Source: Holophagales bacterium | GTDB lineage: Bacteria > Acidobacteriota > Thermoanaerobaculia > Multivoradales > Multivoraceae | Length of the DNA stretch: 64,000 nt | Direction of reading: 5' to 3' | Assembly (NCBI GenBank): GCA_009836625.1 | Contig: VXVC01000004.1 | Coordinates: forward strand, 1,077,037-1,141,036 | Shown here: positions 8,851 through 17,478 of the stretch, in pieces | Layout: each line of letters opens with the position of its first letter | Numbering within the stretch: the first letter of the stretch is position 1 | Position numbers and translations under genes: made by a program | Notes under the pieces: model-generated | What the model saw: only the letters and a program-made list of their open reading frames with translations | What the model was told of the DNA's origin: nothing | Database searches by the model: none

Positions 8851-10446
8851 ATGGCCGAGATTCGCTGCCGCAGAAACCGAGTCCGCTGGACCGTCATCCT
8901 GGTTTCCGCGCTCCTGTTCGTTACCGCAACCCTCGGCGCCAGCTCCGACACCGGCGTCGTCAAGATCGATTCCGGCAAGCTGCAGGGCGAAGTGCTCGAT
9001 GCGGACAGCGGCCTCACGGTCTACCGCGGCATTCCGTTCGCGGCGGCGCCGGTCGGGGGACTGCGCTGGAAGGTGCCGCAACCGGCGTCGACGTGGAGCG
9101 GCGTGCGCGACGCGACGGAGTTCGGCGCAATCTGTCCGCAGAGCCCCGTCCTGGCGATGATGACCGGCGCGGCCCTGCCGGAAACCTCCGAGGACTGCCT
9201 GTTCCTGAACGTCTGGACGGCGGCCCGCGAGGGCGAGGAACCACGGCCCGTCATGGTCTGGATCCACGGCGGGGGCCTGAGCCTCGGCTGGGGCAACGAG
9301 GCGACGTACGACGGGTCCGCGTTCGCCGCCAGGGGCGTCGTCCTGGTCTCGATCAACTACCGTCTCGGCCCGCTTGGCTACCTCGCCCACCCCGCGCTCT
9401 CAAGGGAGTCCGGCGGCGAGTCCGGTAACTACGGCTTCCTCGATCAGATCGCGGCGCTCCGCTGGGTCGAGCGGAACATCGCTCAGTTCGGCGGGGACCC
9501 GGAGAACGTGACGATCTTCGGCGAATCCGCGGGCGGCACCAGCGTCCATGCCTTGATGGCGAGCCCACTGGCCGCCGGGCTCATCGACCGTGCGATTGCC
9601 GAGAGCCCATGGATCACGGACACGAACATCCGCCCGCTCACAGGGGCGAACGGCATGCACGCCAGTGCCGAAGGAGTCGGGATCGCCTGGGCGAAGGCGC
9701 TCCTCGGCGATGGCGAGCAGACCGCGAAAGCGCTGCGCTCCCTCGACCCTCAGACGATCATCACGAAGACACCCCAGGCGGGGCAACCCGGCTCCTACGA
9801 GCCGCACATCACCTACGGCACCGTCTTCATGCCCGACTCGAGCGAAGACCGGTACTCCGCCGGCAAGCAGAACGACATCCCCCTGATGGCCGGCACGAAC
9901 CGCAACGAGGGGACGATGTTCATGTCGTTCCAGCCGCTCGCCGACCGGGCGCAGTTCCTCGAAACACTGAAGGCCGTGTACGGCGACCACGCCGAGCAGG
10001 TCGCTGAACTCTACCCGTCGTCGGGCGCCGACGAACTCAAGGTGCAGCAGGACCGTTTCATCACCGACACCTGGTTCCTGCGCGGCACCCGCAGGATGCT
10101 GCTCGGCATGGACAACGTGTCCTCGCCCGCTTTTCAGTACTTCTTCACCCGCGTGAATCCGGAGAACCCCGCCTGGGGCGCCCATCACGCGGCGGAACTC
10201 GGCTACGTCTTCAACACGCTCCAGGGCGAGAACTACGACGGCACGGACGAACGGCTCGCCGCCCTGATGATCGACTACTGGGTCGAGTTCGCCCGCAGTG
10301 GCGATCCGAACGGAGGCGATCGACCGGCCTGGCCGAGGTTCGACGGCAAGAAGCAGGCGTATCTCGAACTCGGGGACGAGGTGAAGACGGGAGTGGCGCT
10401 GGAGCGGGAGATCAACGACCGGCTGGAAGCGATTCGCGGACAGTAG
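8851..10446 (+). CDS. Type B carboxylesterase, exported
   Basis: A 531-residue alpha/beta-hydrolase of the carboxylesterase/para-nitrobenzyl esterase family. Residues 1-31 (arginine-rich start, then VILVSALLFVTATLGA) form a signal peptide. The mature start KLQGEVLDADSGLTVYRGIPFA, the SEDCLFLNVW motif, WIHGGGLSLG (oxyanion hole) and the nucleophile elbow FGESAGGTS are all typical. NRNEGTMF and WGAHHAAELGYVF supply the acid and histidine positions. It hydrolyses carboxylic esters in the periplasm or outside. The MFS transporter begins 21 bases downstream, so import of a released carboxylate product is a reasonable guess. CGGAGT precedes the ATG. Confidence 0.9.
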   Translation: MAEIRCRRNRVRWTVILVSALLFVTATLGASSDTGVVKIDSGKLQGEVLDADSGLTVYRGIPFAAAPVGGLRWKVPQPASTWSGVRDATEFGAICPQSPVLAMMTGAALPETSEDCLFLNVWTAAREGEEPRPVMVWIHGGGLSLGWGNEATYDGSAFAARGVVLVSINYRLGPLGYLAHPALSRESGGESGNYGFLDQIAALRWVERNIAQFGGDPENVTIFGESAGGTSVHALMASPLAAGLIDRAIAESPWITDTNIRPLTGANGMHASAEGVGIAWAKALLGDGEQTAKALRSLDPQTIITKTPQAGQPGSYEPHITYGTVFMPDSSEDRYSAGKQNDIPLMAGTNRNEGTMFMSFQPLADRAQFLETLKAVYGDHAEQVAELYPSSGADELKVQQDRFITDTWFLRGTRRMLLGMDNVSSPAFQYFFTRVNPENPAWGAHHAAELGYVFNTLQGENYDGTDERLAALMIDYWVEFARSGDPNGGDRPAWPRFDGKKQAYLELGDEVKTGVALEREINDRLEAIRGQ

Positions 10447-10467
10447 TCGGGTCGGTCGAGCGAAATC

Positions 10468-11739
10468 GTGAAGCGGACCAGGCGCCCGTTCATCGGCTGG
10501 TGGATCGTCGGGGTCGGCTCGCTCTGCTATGGCTTCGGCATCTCGCCGATGTACTACTCGTGGGGCCTCTTTCTGCCCGAGATGCAGCGCGATCTGGGCC
10601 TGAACGACACCCAGAGCGGCCTTGTCTTCAGCGTCTTCAGCTACATCTACCACCTGCTCGGCCCCCTGGTCGGCATCGCCATGGGCCGCTTCGGAATCCG
10701 GTCGGTGATGGTGCCCGGCTCCGCGATCGCGGTGATGGCCTTCTGGCTGATGAGCCGGGCCGACTCCTTCGCCGACTGCCTGTTCGCCTATGGAGTCCTG
10801 GGCGGAATCGCGATCGGCCTGGCGACGATCCTGCCCGCTCAGACCCTGGCCTCGAACTGGTTCGTCCGCTCGCGTTCGAGGGCCATCGCTCTGGTGCTTG
10901 GCGGCGGCGCCGTCGTCGGTTTCGGCGTGAACAAGTACTTCGCACCGGAGATCCTCCGACTGGCTGACTGGCGCACCGGCTGGGTGATCATCGCCGGCAT
11001 CTCGGCGACCGTCGGCGTGATCGCCGCGCTGTTCGTCCGCGGCACACCCGAGAAGGTCGGCCAGGAGCCGGACGGTGGACCCGCCGCGGGCGACGCGGAA
11101 CTCGAAGATCAACGCGGTCCCACCGGCCAGGGTGAGTGGACCGCGCCGCTCGCTCTCAGGACGTCCCAGTTCTACCTCCTGGTCGGCCTGTCGATCGCCT
11201 ACGGCGTTCCGTGGGGCATCATCAGCGTCTTCGGCCGAGACCACCTGGAATCGCTGGGCTTCACCCTCGCAGTCGCCGGGTCGATTCTCGGCGCGCGGGT
11301 GCTGGTCAGTCTGTTCGGCCGGTTCAGCGCTTTCCTCGGCGACTTCATGCCGCCACAGACACTGCTGGGCATCGTGCTGCTCATCGAGGGATTCGGCTGC
11401 GCCGGACTGATCTTCGCCGAGACGACCCTGCTGGCCTACCTCTCCGTCATCCTCGTCGGCCTTGGCTTCGGCGCCGCCTACGTCTGTATCCCCGTCACCT
11501 ACTCGGCGTTCTACGGTCGCCGGGCCTTCGGCACCACCGTCGGCACCCGCTTCGCAATCACCGGCGTCATCGCCCCCGCCGCCCCCACGCTGGCCGGCAT
11601 GCTCTCCGACTGGTCAGGCTCCCATGTCCTGACTTTCTCGATCATGGCGACGACCTGTCTCCTGGGGGCACTGGTCGCCTTCGGCCTGCGCGCTCCCGTG
11701 CTCGGAGCGAGACCGATCACGCCGGTGGCCGCCGGCTAG
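10468..11739 (+). CDS. MFS transporter (OFA/monocarboxylate-like)
   Basis: A 423-residue polytopic membrane protein beginning at GTG, with about twelve hydrophobic segments split by a cytoplasmic loop around residues 195-220. It opens WWIVGVGSLCYGFGISPMYY and SWGLFLPEMQRDLGLNDTQSG, then has MGRFGIRSVMVPG between segments 2 and 3, an arrangement typical of the oxalate/formate or monocarboxylate branch. The substrate cannot be read from sequence. It follows the carboxylesterase closely and may be co-transcribed. Its stop shares the palindrome CTAG with the convergent DUF2911 gene. Confidence 0.88.
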   Translation: MKRTRRPFIGWWIVGVGSLCYGFGISPMYYSWGLFLPEMQRDLGLNDTQSGLVFSVFSYIYHLLGPLVGIAMGRFGIRSVMVPGSAIAVMAFWLMSRADSFADCLFAYGVLGGIAIGLATILPAQTLASNWFVRSRSRAIALVLGGGAVVGFGVNKYFAPEILRLADWRTGWVIIAGISATVGVIAALFVRGTPEKVGQEPDGGPAAGDAELEDQRGPTGQGEWTAPLALRTSQFYLLVGLSIAYGVPWGIISVFGRDHLESLGFTLAVAGSILGARVLVSLFGRFSAFLGDFMPPQTLLGIVLLIEGFGCAGLIFAETTLLAYLSVILVGLGFGAAYVCIPVTYSAFYGRRAFGTTVGTRFAITGVIAPAAPTLAGMLSDWSGSHVLTFSIMATTCLLGALVAFGLRAPVLGARPITPVAAG

Positions 11740-11754
11740 CCGGCGGCGGCCACC
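11724..11754. terminator. Hairpin over two convergent stop codons
   Basis: GGTGGCCGCCGGC and the opposite arm GCCGGCGGCGGCCACC form a long GC stem with a three-base bulge. The shared CTAG that provides both stop codons sits in the loop. There is no U-tract on either strand, so it may act as a barrier to convergent transcription rather than a classical intrinsic terminator. Confidence 0.45.
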
Positions 11755-12407
11755 GTCGTCTGCCAGAGGTGTTCGCCCCAGGACAGCTTGAGCGTTCCAG
11801 GAGTGTCGCCTTCGGGCGGCTCGATGGCGATCGTCAGGCGCGGCTTCCCGCCTTCCACGATCGAGTGCTCAAGCCGGATCTCGCCCAGGTCCCTCGCCGG
11901 ATCGTGCATCGTGCCCCAGACGTCGGGTTCGTGGTTCACGATCAATACCCACTGGCCGTCGTCGTCGAGGCGGAGCCACAGGCTGTAGAGACCCGCGAAA
12001 CCGGCTGAGACGTTGCCGGACGGCACCTCGAGGTCGCCGACCACGATGTCGGCCTCCGTGCGCAACTTGATCGCTGCCGCGGTCTGAAACTCGAACAGAC
12101 CCTGTTCGTGTTCCTGCAACGCCTCCCAGTCCACGCCGAGGAGCGGCAGCCTTCCGGCGTTCACCTCGACCATGCCGCCGCCGACCTCGGCCCTGTCGAT
12201 CGAACGCGTCGCGTTGACCAGCAGCGCGAAGGCGTTGGTCAGGCCCGAGGCGTCGAGCTTGCGACCCTCTCCCTCCTTCGAGGGTTTCTCGATGACTTTC
12301 TCCGTCTCGGCGAACTGACCCGCCGCCGGCGCCCCAAACGCCGCTGCCGAGAGCAGCAGGACGGCAGCGACCGAAGGCAGCCGCCACGACCCGCGCAAAC
12401 CGGTCAT
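11736..12407 (-). CDS. DUF2911 domain exported protein
   Basis: A 223-residue protein with an N-terminal signal peptide (PSVAAVLLLSAAAFGAPAAGQ). The C-terminal half fits DUF2911: GLYSLWLRLDDDGQWVLIVN, then WGTMHDPARDLGEIRL, then a closing strand GTLKLSWGEHLWQTTV. DUF2911 proteins are periplasmic and without known activity. The gene begins ten bases after the stop of the cytochrome c-Cu monooxygenase gene, so the two form an operon and the protein may assist or modulate that enzyme, which is inference. Its stop overlaps that of the MFS gene by four bases on the opposite strand. Confidence 0.8.
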   Translation of the reverse strand: MTGLRGSWRLPSVAAVLLLSAAAFGAPAAGQFAETEKVIEKPSKEGEGRKLDASGLTNAFALLVNATRSIDRAEVGGGMVEVNAGRLPLLGVDWEALQEHEQGLFEFQTAAAIKLRTEADIVVGDLEVPSGNVSAGFAGLYSLWLRLDDDGQWVLIVNHEPDVWGTMHDPARDLGEIRLEHSIVEGGKPRLTIAIEPPEGDTPGTLKLSWGEHLWQTTVAAAG

Positions 12408-12417
12408 TCCCGCCTAC

Positions 12418-13749
12418 CTACTCCCCGCCGCCGGTGCTCTGAATCGAGGCGACTCCAAGCCGCAGCGCGATCGGATCGACCGGCTCGACCGGCGCCCAGG
12501 CGACGAAGCCGAGCATCATCTCGTCGGTCGTGGCCGTGCCGTTGATCACGTTGTCCGCCGGGTCGAAGCCGCGCTCCTCGCCGCGCTCAGGCGAGTTCTC
12601 GAACCACATCGAAACCTCGACCCGGGTGCCGGCAGGGATCGTCTTCGGCTTCTTGTACTGATAGGTCGTCTGCCATTCCTGGTCGTAGTTCGGCACGTCG
12701 AGCAGGACCTCCGTCGTGCCGTCCGGGTAGTACGCGTCGTAGCGCACCGCCACCGAGCGCAGGTGGGCATGTGGCCACAGGGCCAGGATGTCCGTCTCGA
12801 CCGGGAAGACCCGCGCGGCGCCGACCTTCCAGCGCTCGTGACCGGGCGGAATCTCGAAGGTCAGGTTGCCGATCGAGTCGAACTTGACTTCGCGCAGCTC
12901 GCTCGCCGGGGCGTCCGCGAACACGAAGCCGATCTCGGACCGGTCGGAGAAGCCGCTGTCCTCGCCGGCCTCCTTGTTGTAGTGCATGGAGAACTCGATC
13001 GTCGAGCCGGGCTCGAGCTTCATCGCGTAGCCGGGCTCCATCAGGTGGCTCTCGGCGCCGAGGGCGATGCAACCGAGCGAACTGTCGCTGAACTTGCCGA
13101 GCGCCGTCGCGCCCCCCGGAGGCCTGACGCTGGCGCACATGTGATGGACATCGCTGCCGCCGACCTTGAACTCGACGCCGCGCACCCAGACGGGTTCGGG
13201 CAGGATCTCTTCGGTCAGCTCGGTCTCGAAGTTGATGTTGATGTCGGCGATGTCATCCGCCACCCAGTACTCCTCGGGCATCGCGACGACCAGGTCGGGG
13301 CGGCCGAGCGACCAGCCGCCCGAGCCCTCCTCCACGAACTTCTTCGGCGCCGGCGCGTCGGCCGCGTCGCCGGCGGGCGAGCCGCCGCGGGCCCAGGCCA
13401 GGACTGTCTCGATCTCGTCGTGCGACATCACCCGCTCATGGTGGAACTGCCCGCGGGTCGCCTCGGTCGCGAACCAGGGCGGCATCGAGCGGTTCTCGAC
13501 CGCCCGCGCGATGGACCGCGCCCAGGGACGCGTCTGCTGGTACGTCATCAGCGGCATCGGCGCGATCATGCCGCCGATGTTCTCGCCCTCGCCGTCGGGC
13601 CGGTGGCAGGTCTGGCAGTTCTCCTGCAGGACCGGCAGCACGTCGGCGTAGAAGGTGGGCGTATCCGCCTCGGCCGCCAGACCGAAGCCGGGGACGGCGA
13701 CGGCGGCGATGAGCATGAGCAGGATGGGACGAGAGGTCTGGGTCTTCAT
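12418..13749 (-). CDS. Cytochrome c fused to type II copper monooxygenase-like domain
   Basis: The frame runs to 13875, but the ATG at 13749 gives a signal peptide (PILLMLIAAVAVPGFGLA) and is preceded by GGGAG. Just after it, CQTCH (Cys45, Cys48, His49) is a c-type heme site. The C-terminal 300 residues resemble ascorbate-dependent type II copper monooxygenases of the PHM/DBM kind: DVHHM, WPHAHLRS (His-x-His) and TDEMMLGFV (Met ligand) fit the two copper sites. The heme could supply electrons to the copper domain. The protein is periplasmic or lipid-associated, substrate unknown. It ends in a TGGGE tail. A paralogue with the same layout lies at 60021-61340. Confidence 0.82.
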   Translation of the reverse strand: MKTQTSRPILLMLIAAVAVPGFGLAAEADTPTFYADVLPVLQENCQTCHRPDGEGENIGGMIAPMPLMTYQQTRPWARSIARAVENRSMPPWFATEATRGQFHHERVMSHDEIETVLAWARGGSPAGDAADAPAPKKFVEEGSGGWSLGRPDLVVAMPEEYWVADDIADININFETELTEEILPEPVWVRGVEFKVGGSDVHHMCASVRPPGGATALGKFSDSSLGCIALGAESHLMEPGYAMKLEPGSTIEFSMHYNKEAGEDSGFSDRSEIGFVFADAPASELREVKFDSIGNLTFEIPPGHERWKVGAARVFPVETDILALWPHAHLRSVAVRYDAYYPDGTTEVLLDVPNYDQEWQTTYQYKKPKTIPAGTRVEVSMWFENSPERGEERGFDPADNVINGTATTDEMMLGFVAWAPVEPVDPIALRLGVASIQSTGGGE

Positions 13750-13916
13750 CTTCGTGCGCTCCCGGTATTGCGGACCGCTACGTCCGCTGTCGGCGACCAG
13801 GGAACGCTTGCCGGTTCGGTTCCTTGGTCGGTGCTCAGTAAGTGTATCCGACGAGACTGGCGTATCGTCGGCCACTGCGGATCAATCGACCAGAAAAGCG
13901 AACGGAGGTCGCCGAC

Positions 13917-15737
13917 ATGCGGAAGGTGCTAGCCAACTCAGCCAGAACCGTGGGGACCGCCACCTTCCTGATGCTCAGCGGCACCCTTGCCGCGACAGCC
14001 CAGGAAGCCGAGCGCAGGGCCCTGTTCGGCGACCTGCACGTGCACACGCGCTACTCGTTCGACGCCTTCATCTTCGGCACTCGCACGACCCCGGACGACG
14101 CCTACGAGTTCGCCAAGGGCAAGGCAATCGAGCATCCCGCCGGGTTCGACCTCCAGCTCGACCGGCCGCTCGACTTCCTCGCCGTGACCGACCACGCCAA
14201 CTATCTCGGCATGCTGGAGGCGATGTCGCAGCCCGACCATCCGCTGTCGAAGCTCGACCGGGCGGCAGACTTCACCCAGGCACGGACGATCAGCGAGAAG
14301 CGGAGCGCCTTTCGCAGCGGCGCCTACGTCCGGGAACATCGCGACGTCGACGTCATCCGCTCGGCCTGGAAGCGGACGGTCGAGGCGGCCGAACGCCACA
14401 ACGCCCCGGGGGCCTTCACCACCTTCCCTGCCTACGAGTACACGTCGAGCCGCGAAGGCGGCAACCTGCACCGCAACGTGATCTTTCGCGGCGACGCGGT
14501 GCCGGACTACCCGTACGGCCGCGGCGACTCGATCAACCCGGAGGATCTCTGGGCGTGGATGGACGATCTCCGATCGCGCGGCATCGAGGCCCTCGCCATC
14601 CCCCACAACTCGAACGGCTCCGACGGCCACATGTTCCAGCTCGTCAACTTCGCCGGCGAGCCGATCGACGCCGCCTACGCCGAAACCCGGATGCGGAACG
14701 AGCCCCTGGTCGAGGTCACCCAGGTCAAGGGCACCTCCGACACCCACCCCTTCCTGTCGCCGAACGACGAGTGGGCGGACTTCGAGATCATGCCCTACCG
14801 GATCGCCCAGTGGAACAAATCGAGGCCGCGCGGTTCCTACGTCCGCGACGCCTACCAGCGCGGCCTCAAGCTCCAGACCGAAAGCGGCGTGAATCCCTAC
14901 CGTTTCGGCCTGGTCGGCGCCAGCGACACCCACAACGGCGGCGCCTCCCTGGACGAATCGAACTTCGTCGCCAAGGTTGGCATCCTGGACGCGACGGCCG
15001 AACTGCGCGGCTCCGTGCCGATCGTGTCGGAGGAGGGCATCACGGCCTACAACGACACCTACTACAAGACCTGGAGCGCCTCCGGCCTGGCCGGCGTCTG
15101 GGCCGAGGAGAACACCCGCGACTCGATCTACGACGCCTTCCGCCGCAAGGAGACCTTCGCGACCTCCGGCCCCCGTATCGTCGTCCGCTTCTTCGCCGGC
15201 GACTATCCGGACGACCTGGCCCACCGCGACGATGTGGTCGACCTCGCCTACGCCGAGGGTGTGCCGATGGGCGGCGAACTGCCCGCGGGTTCGGACGGCG
15301 CGGCGTCTCCGCGCTTCCTCGTCTGGGCGCTCCAGGACCCGCTCGGCACGCCGCTTCAGCGGGTGCAGGTGATCAAGGGCTGGAGCGACGATGGACATGC
15401 GAAGGAACAGGTGTTCGACGTCGCCTGCTCGGACGGCGGCACACCCGACCCCGAGACGCACCGCTGCCCGGACAACGGCGCCGAGGTCGACCTCTCCGAC
15501 TGCAGCATCACGCCTGACAGGGGAGCCTCGGAGCTCGTCGCTCTCTGGCGGGACCCGGACTTCGGAGCCGGCCAGCACGCCTTCTACTACCTCCGGGCGC
15601 TGGAGAACCCCACCTGCCGCTGGTCGACCTGGGATGCCGTCAAGGCCGGAGTCGATCCGAGGCCGGGGCTCCAGGCGACGATCCAGGAACGCGCCTGGTC
15701 GTCGCCGATCTGGATCGGCGGCCCGCCCACCCAGTGA
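13917..15737 (+). CDS. DUF3604 (PHP-like) exported protein
   Basis: A 606-residue protein. The open frame starts at 13842, but GGAGG eight bases before the ATG at 13917 and a signal peptide (TVGTATFLMLSGTLAATAQ) fix the start. The mature N-terminus LFGDLHVHTRYSFDAF is the metal-binding HxH motif of PHP-like phosphoesterase folds, followed by LDFLAVTDHANYLG, IEALAIPHNSNGSDG and LVGASDTHNGG. These are hallmarks of DUF3604, a large family in environmental bacteria without established substrates. Length and domain coverage are complete. It is divergent from the cytochrome c-Cu monooxygenase gene across a 167-base gap that must hold both promoters. Confidence 0.88.
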   Translation: MRKVLANSARTVGTATFLMLSGTLAATAQEAERRALFGDLHVHTRYSFDAFIFGTRTTPDDAYEFAKGKAIEHPAGFDLQLDRPLDFLAVTDHANYLGMLEAMSQPDHPLSKLDRAADFTQARTISEKRSAFRSGAYVREHRDVDVIRSAWKRTVEAAERHNAPGAFTTFPAYEYTSSREGGNLHRNVIFRGDAVPDYPYGRGDSINPEDLWAWMDDLRSRGIEALAIPHNSNGSDGHMFQLVNFAGEPIDAAYAETRMRNEPLVEVTQVKGTSDTHPFLSPNDEWADFEIMPYRIAQWNKSRPRGSYVRDAYQRGLKLQTESGVNPYRFGLVGASDTHNGGASLDESNFVAKVGILDATAELRGSVPIVSEEGITAYNDTYYKTWSASGLAGVWAEENTRDSIYDAFRRKETFATSGPRIVVRFFAGDYPDDLAHRDDVVDLAYAEGVPMGGELPAGSDGAASPRFLVWALQDPLGTPLQRVQVIKGWSDDGHAKEQVFDVACSDGGTPDPETHRCPDNGAEVDLSDCSITPDRGASELVALWRDPDFGAGQHAFYYLRALENPTCRWSTWDAVKAGVDPRPGLQATIQERAWSSPIWIGGPPTQ

Positions 15738-15833
15738 GGGGAGGCGCACCGCCGCCGGCCCCTTAACAGGCGGCTATACTTCCGGCGGCCTCCCGCGACT
15801 TCACCTGCTTCTCCCCGAGTGTCCACCCCGATC

Positions 15834-17084
15834 ATGCGCAAGTGTCTGATTCCGCTCGCGCTGAGCATGGCCGTCGGCACTGCGCCCGGTCTAGCGCAAG
15901 GCGACGACGAGAACGCTCCTCAAGAGCCGGCGACGCTTGGACAGGCCATCCGCGACGCGGACGTTTCGCTCGGTCTCCGCTACCGGGTCGAGCAATCCGA
16001 TGACGACGCGTTTGACGCCACGGCGCTCGCTTCGACCCTTCGCACGACCCTCAAGCTGCAGACGAAGGCCTTCCGCGGCCTTTCCTTCCTGCTCGAGGCG
16101 GAGGACGTGACCCCGGTCGGCAACGACCGCACCTACCGCAACCTCGGCTACGGCAGCCTTGACAACGGTGTCCGCGACCGGCCGGTCATCGCCGACCCGG
16201 CGCTCACGGCGATCAACCAGGCGGCCGCGAAGCTGGAGCGCGGGCCGGTCGCGTTCACGCTCGGCCGGACGGAACTTCTGATCGGCGACCAGCGTTTCGT
16301 CGGCGCGGTCGGCTGGCGTCAGCATCACCAGGCCTTCGATGCCGCGGCTCTCGACGCCTCCCTGGCCTCGGACTGGACGCTTCGCTACGCTTTCCTCGAC
16401 CGCGCCCATCGGATCACCGGCGCCGAGGAGCCGATGGGGTCCCACGTAATCCACGTCTCCGGCCCGGCGGGCCCGGGCAACCTGGCCCTGTTCGGCTACC
16501 TGCTGGACTACGAAAGGCCGGGCGCCGTGGCCAACTCGACGTCCAACTGGGGCGCCAGCTACAACGGCTCGCACGACGCCGGCGCGGCGTCCGTCCTGTG
16601 GGAACTCCAGTACGTCGTGCAGTCCGACTGGGCGGACCACCCCGGCAGCGTCGACCTCGACTACCAGAAGACCGGCATCGGCTTCACGCGCGGCGACATC
16701 AGTGTGCGCGCGGTGCGCGAAGCCCTCGACGGAGACGGCACGTACGGCTTCCGCACGCCGCTGGCCACGCTCCACGGGTTCAACGGCTGGACCGACAAGT
16801 TCCTGGGCACTCCCGCGAACGGCCTTGTCGACTTCTACCTGCGCCTGGACCACAACCTGGACACGTGGAACTGGACCGTCCGCTGGCACCAGTTCCGCTC
16901 GGCGGTCGGCAGCATGGACTATGGCTCCGAGATCGATGCGATGGCCGTATGGAACACCCCCTGGAAGCAGGACTTCGGCATCAAGCTGGCGCAGTACGAC
17001 GCCGACGAGTTCGGCACCGATACGTTCAAGGTCTGGGTGTGGACCTCCTGGAACGTCAGCCTGCGATCCGCAGGCGGCCGCTGA
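15834..17084 (+). CDS. Outer-membrane porin-like (alginate-export type) protein
   Basis: A 416-residue protein with signal peptide LIPLALSMAVGTAPGLAQ. The body shows alternating aromatic/hydrophobic strands typical of a beta-barrel: VSLGLRYRVEQSD, LRTTLKLQTKAF, FTLGRTELLIGDQRFVGAVG, WTLRYAFLDRAHRI, VDFYLRLDHNLDTWNW, ending FKVWVWTSWNVSL. The RTELLIGDQRFVG stretch and strand pattern fit the alginate-export family of outer-membrane channels; the substrate may differ. An upstream GTG at 15819 is possible, but ATG at 15834 gives the better signal peptide. TATACT at 15775 is a good -10 candidate. It is convergent with the aconitase X small subunit; the stops overlap by 29 bases. Confidence 0.75.
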   Translation: MRKCLIPLALSMAVGTAPGLAQGDDENAPQEPATLGQAIRDADVSLGLRYRVEQSDDDAFDATALASTLRTTLKLQTKAFRGLSFLLEAEDVTPVGNDRTYRNLGYGSLDNGVRDRPVIADPALTAINQAAAKLERGPVAFTLGRTELLIGDQRFVGAVGWRQHHQAFDAAALDASLASDWTLRYAFLDRAHRITGAEEPMGSHVIHVSGPAGPGNLALFGYLLDYERPGAVANSTSNWGASYNGSHDAGAASVLWELQYVVQSDWADHPGSVDLDYQKTGIGFTRGDISVRAVREALDGDGTYGFRTPLATLHGFNGWTDKFLGTPANGLVDFYLRLDHNLDTWNWTVRWHQFRSAVGSMDYGSEIDAMAVWNTPWKQDFGIKLAQYDADEFGTDTFKVWVWTSWNVSLRSAGGR

Positions 17085-17478
17085 CCTCGACCGCGGCTTC
17101 GGCCCCTTCCGGCAAGACCTCCCAGTCGGCGGGGGCCAGTAACAGCACCGGCGGCGACTGTTCGTAGAGTTCGCGAGCCACCGCCGCGCCGAGGGCGAGG
17201 ATTCCGTCGAGTTCCCGCAGCACGACCGCTGCCGGCGCCGTGCCGAGGCGTACGCCCTCGAGCAGAACCGAGCTCGAACTGCTCGACCCCCGCCCGTAGG
17301 GCATCACGAGGACGCGGCCGGCGACGCTCTCTCCGCAGCGCGGATGCCTCCGGTCGATGATCGTCCCGCTCACCGGATCGACGCCGCCCCAAAACGACAG
17401 CGGCTCCTCGAGCCGCAGCACCTTGCCGACGGCGGCGCCGGCGACCAGAGCCTGGGCCTTGAGTTCCACCGCGCTCAC
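17056..17478 (-). CDS. Aconitase X small (swivel) subunit, DUF126
   Basis: About 140 residues. GTG at 17478 overlaps the TGA of the large subunit gene (GTGA), which fixes the start. The sequence LKAQALVAGAAVGKVLRLEEPLSFWGG, then GTIIDRRHP, GRVLVMPYGRGSSSSSSVLLE, then GTAPAAVVLRELD is the DUF126/AcnX swivel domain with the conserved Ser-rich loop. It closes over the substrate bound by the catalytic subunit. Known bacterial AcnX enzymes dehydrate cis-3-hydroxy-L-proline, and the archaeal one acts on phosphomevalonate. Nothing nearby indicates the substrate. Confidence 0.88.
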   Translation of the reverse strand: MSAVELKAQALVAGAAVGKVLRLEEPLSFWGGVDPVSGTIIDRRHPRCGESVAGRVLVMPYGRGSSSSSSVLLEGVRLGTAPAAVVLRELDGILALGAAVARELYEQSPPVLLLAPADWEVLPEGAEAAVEVSGRLRIAG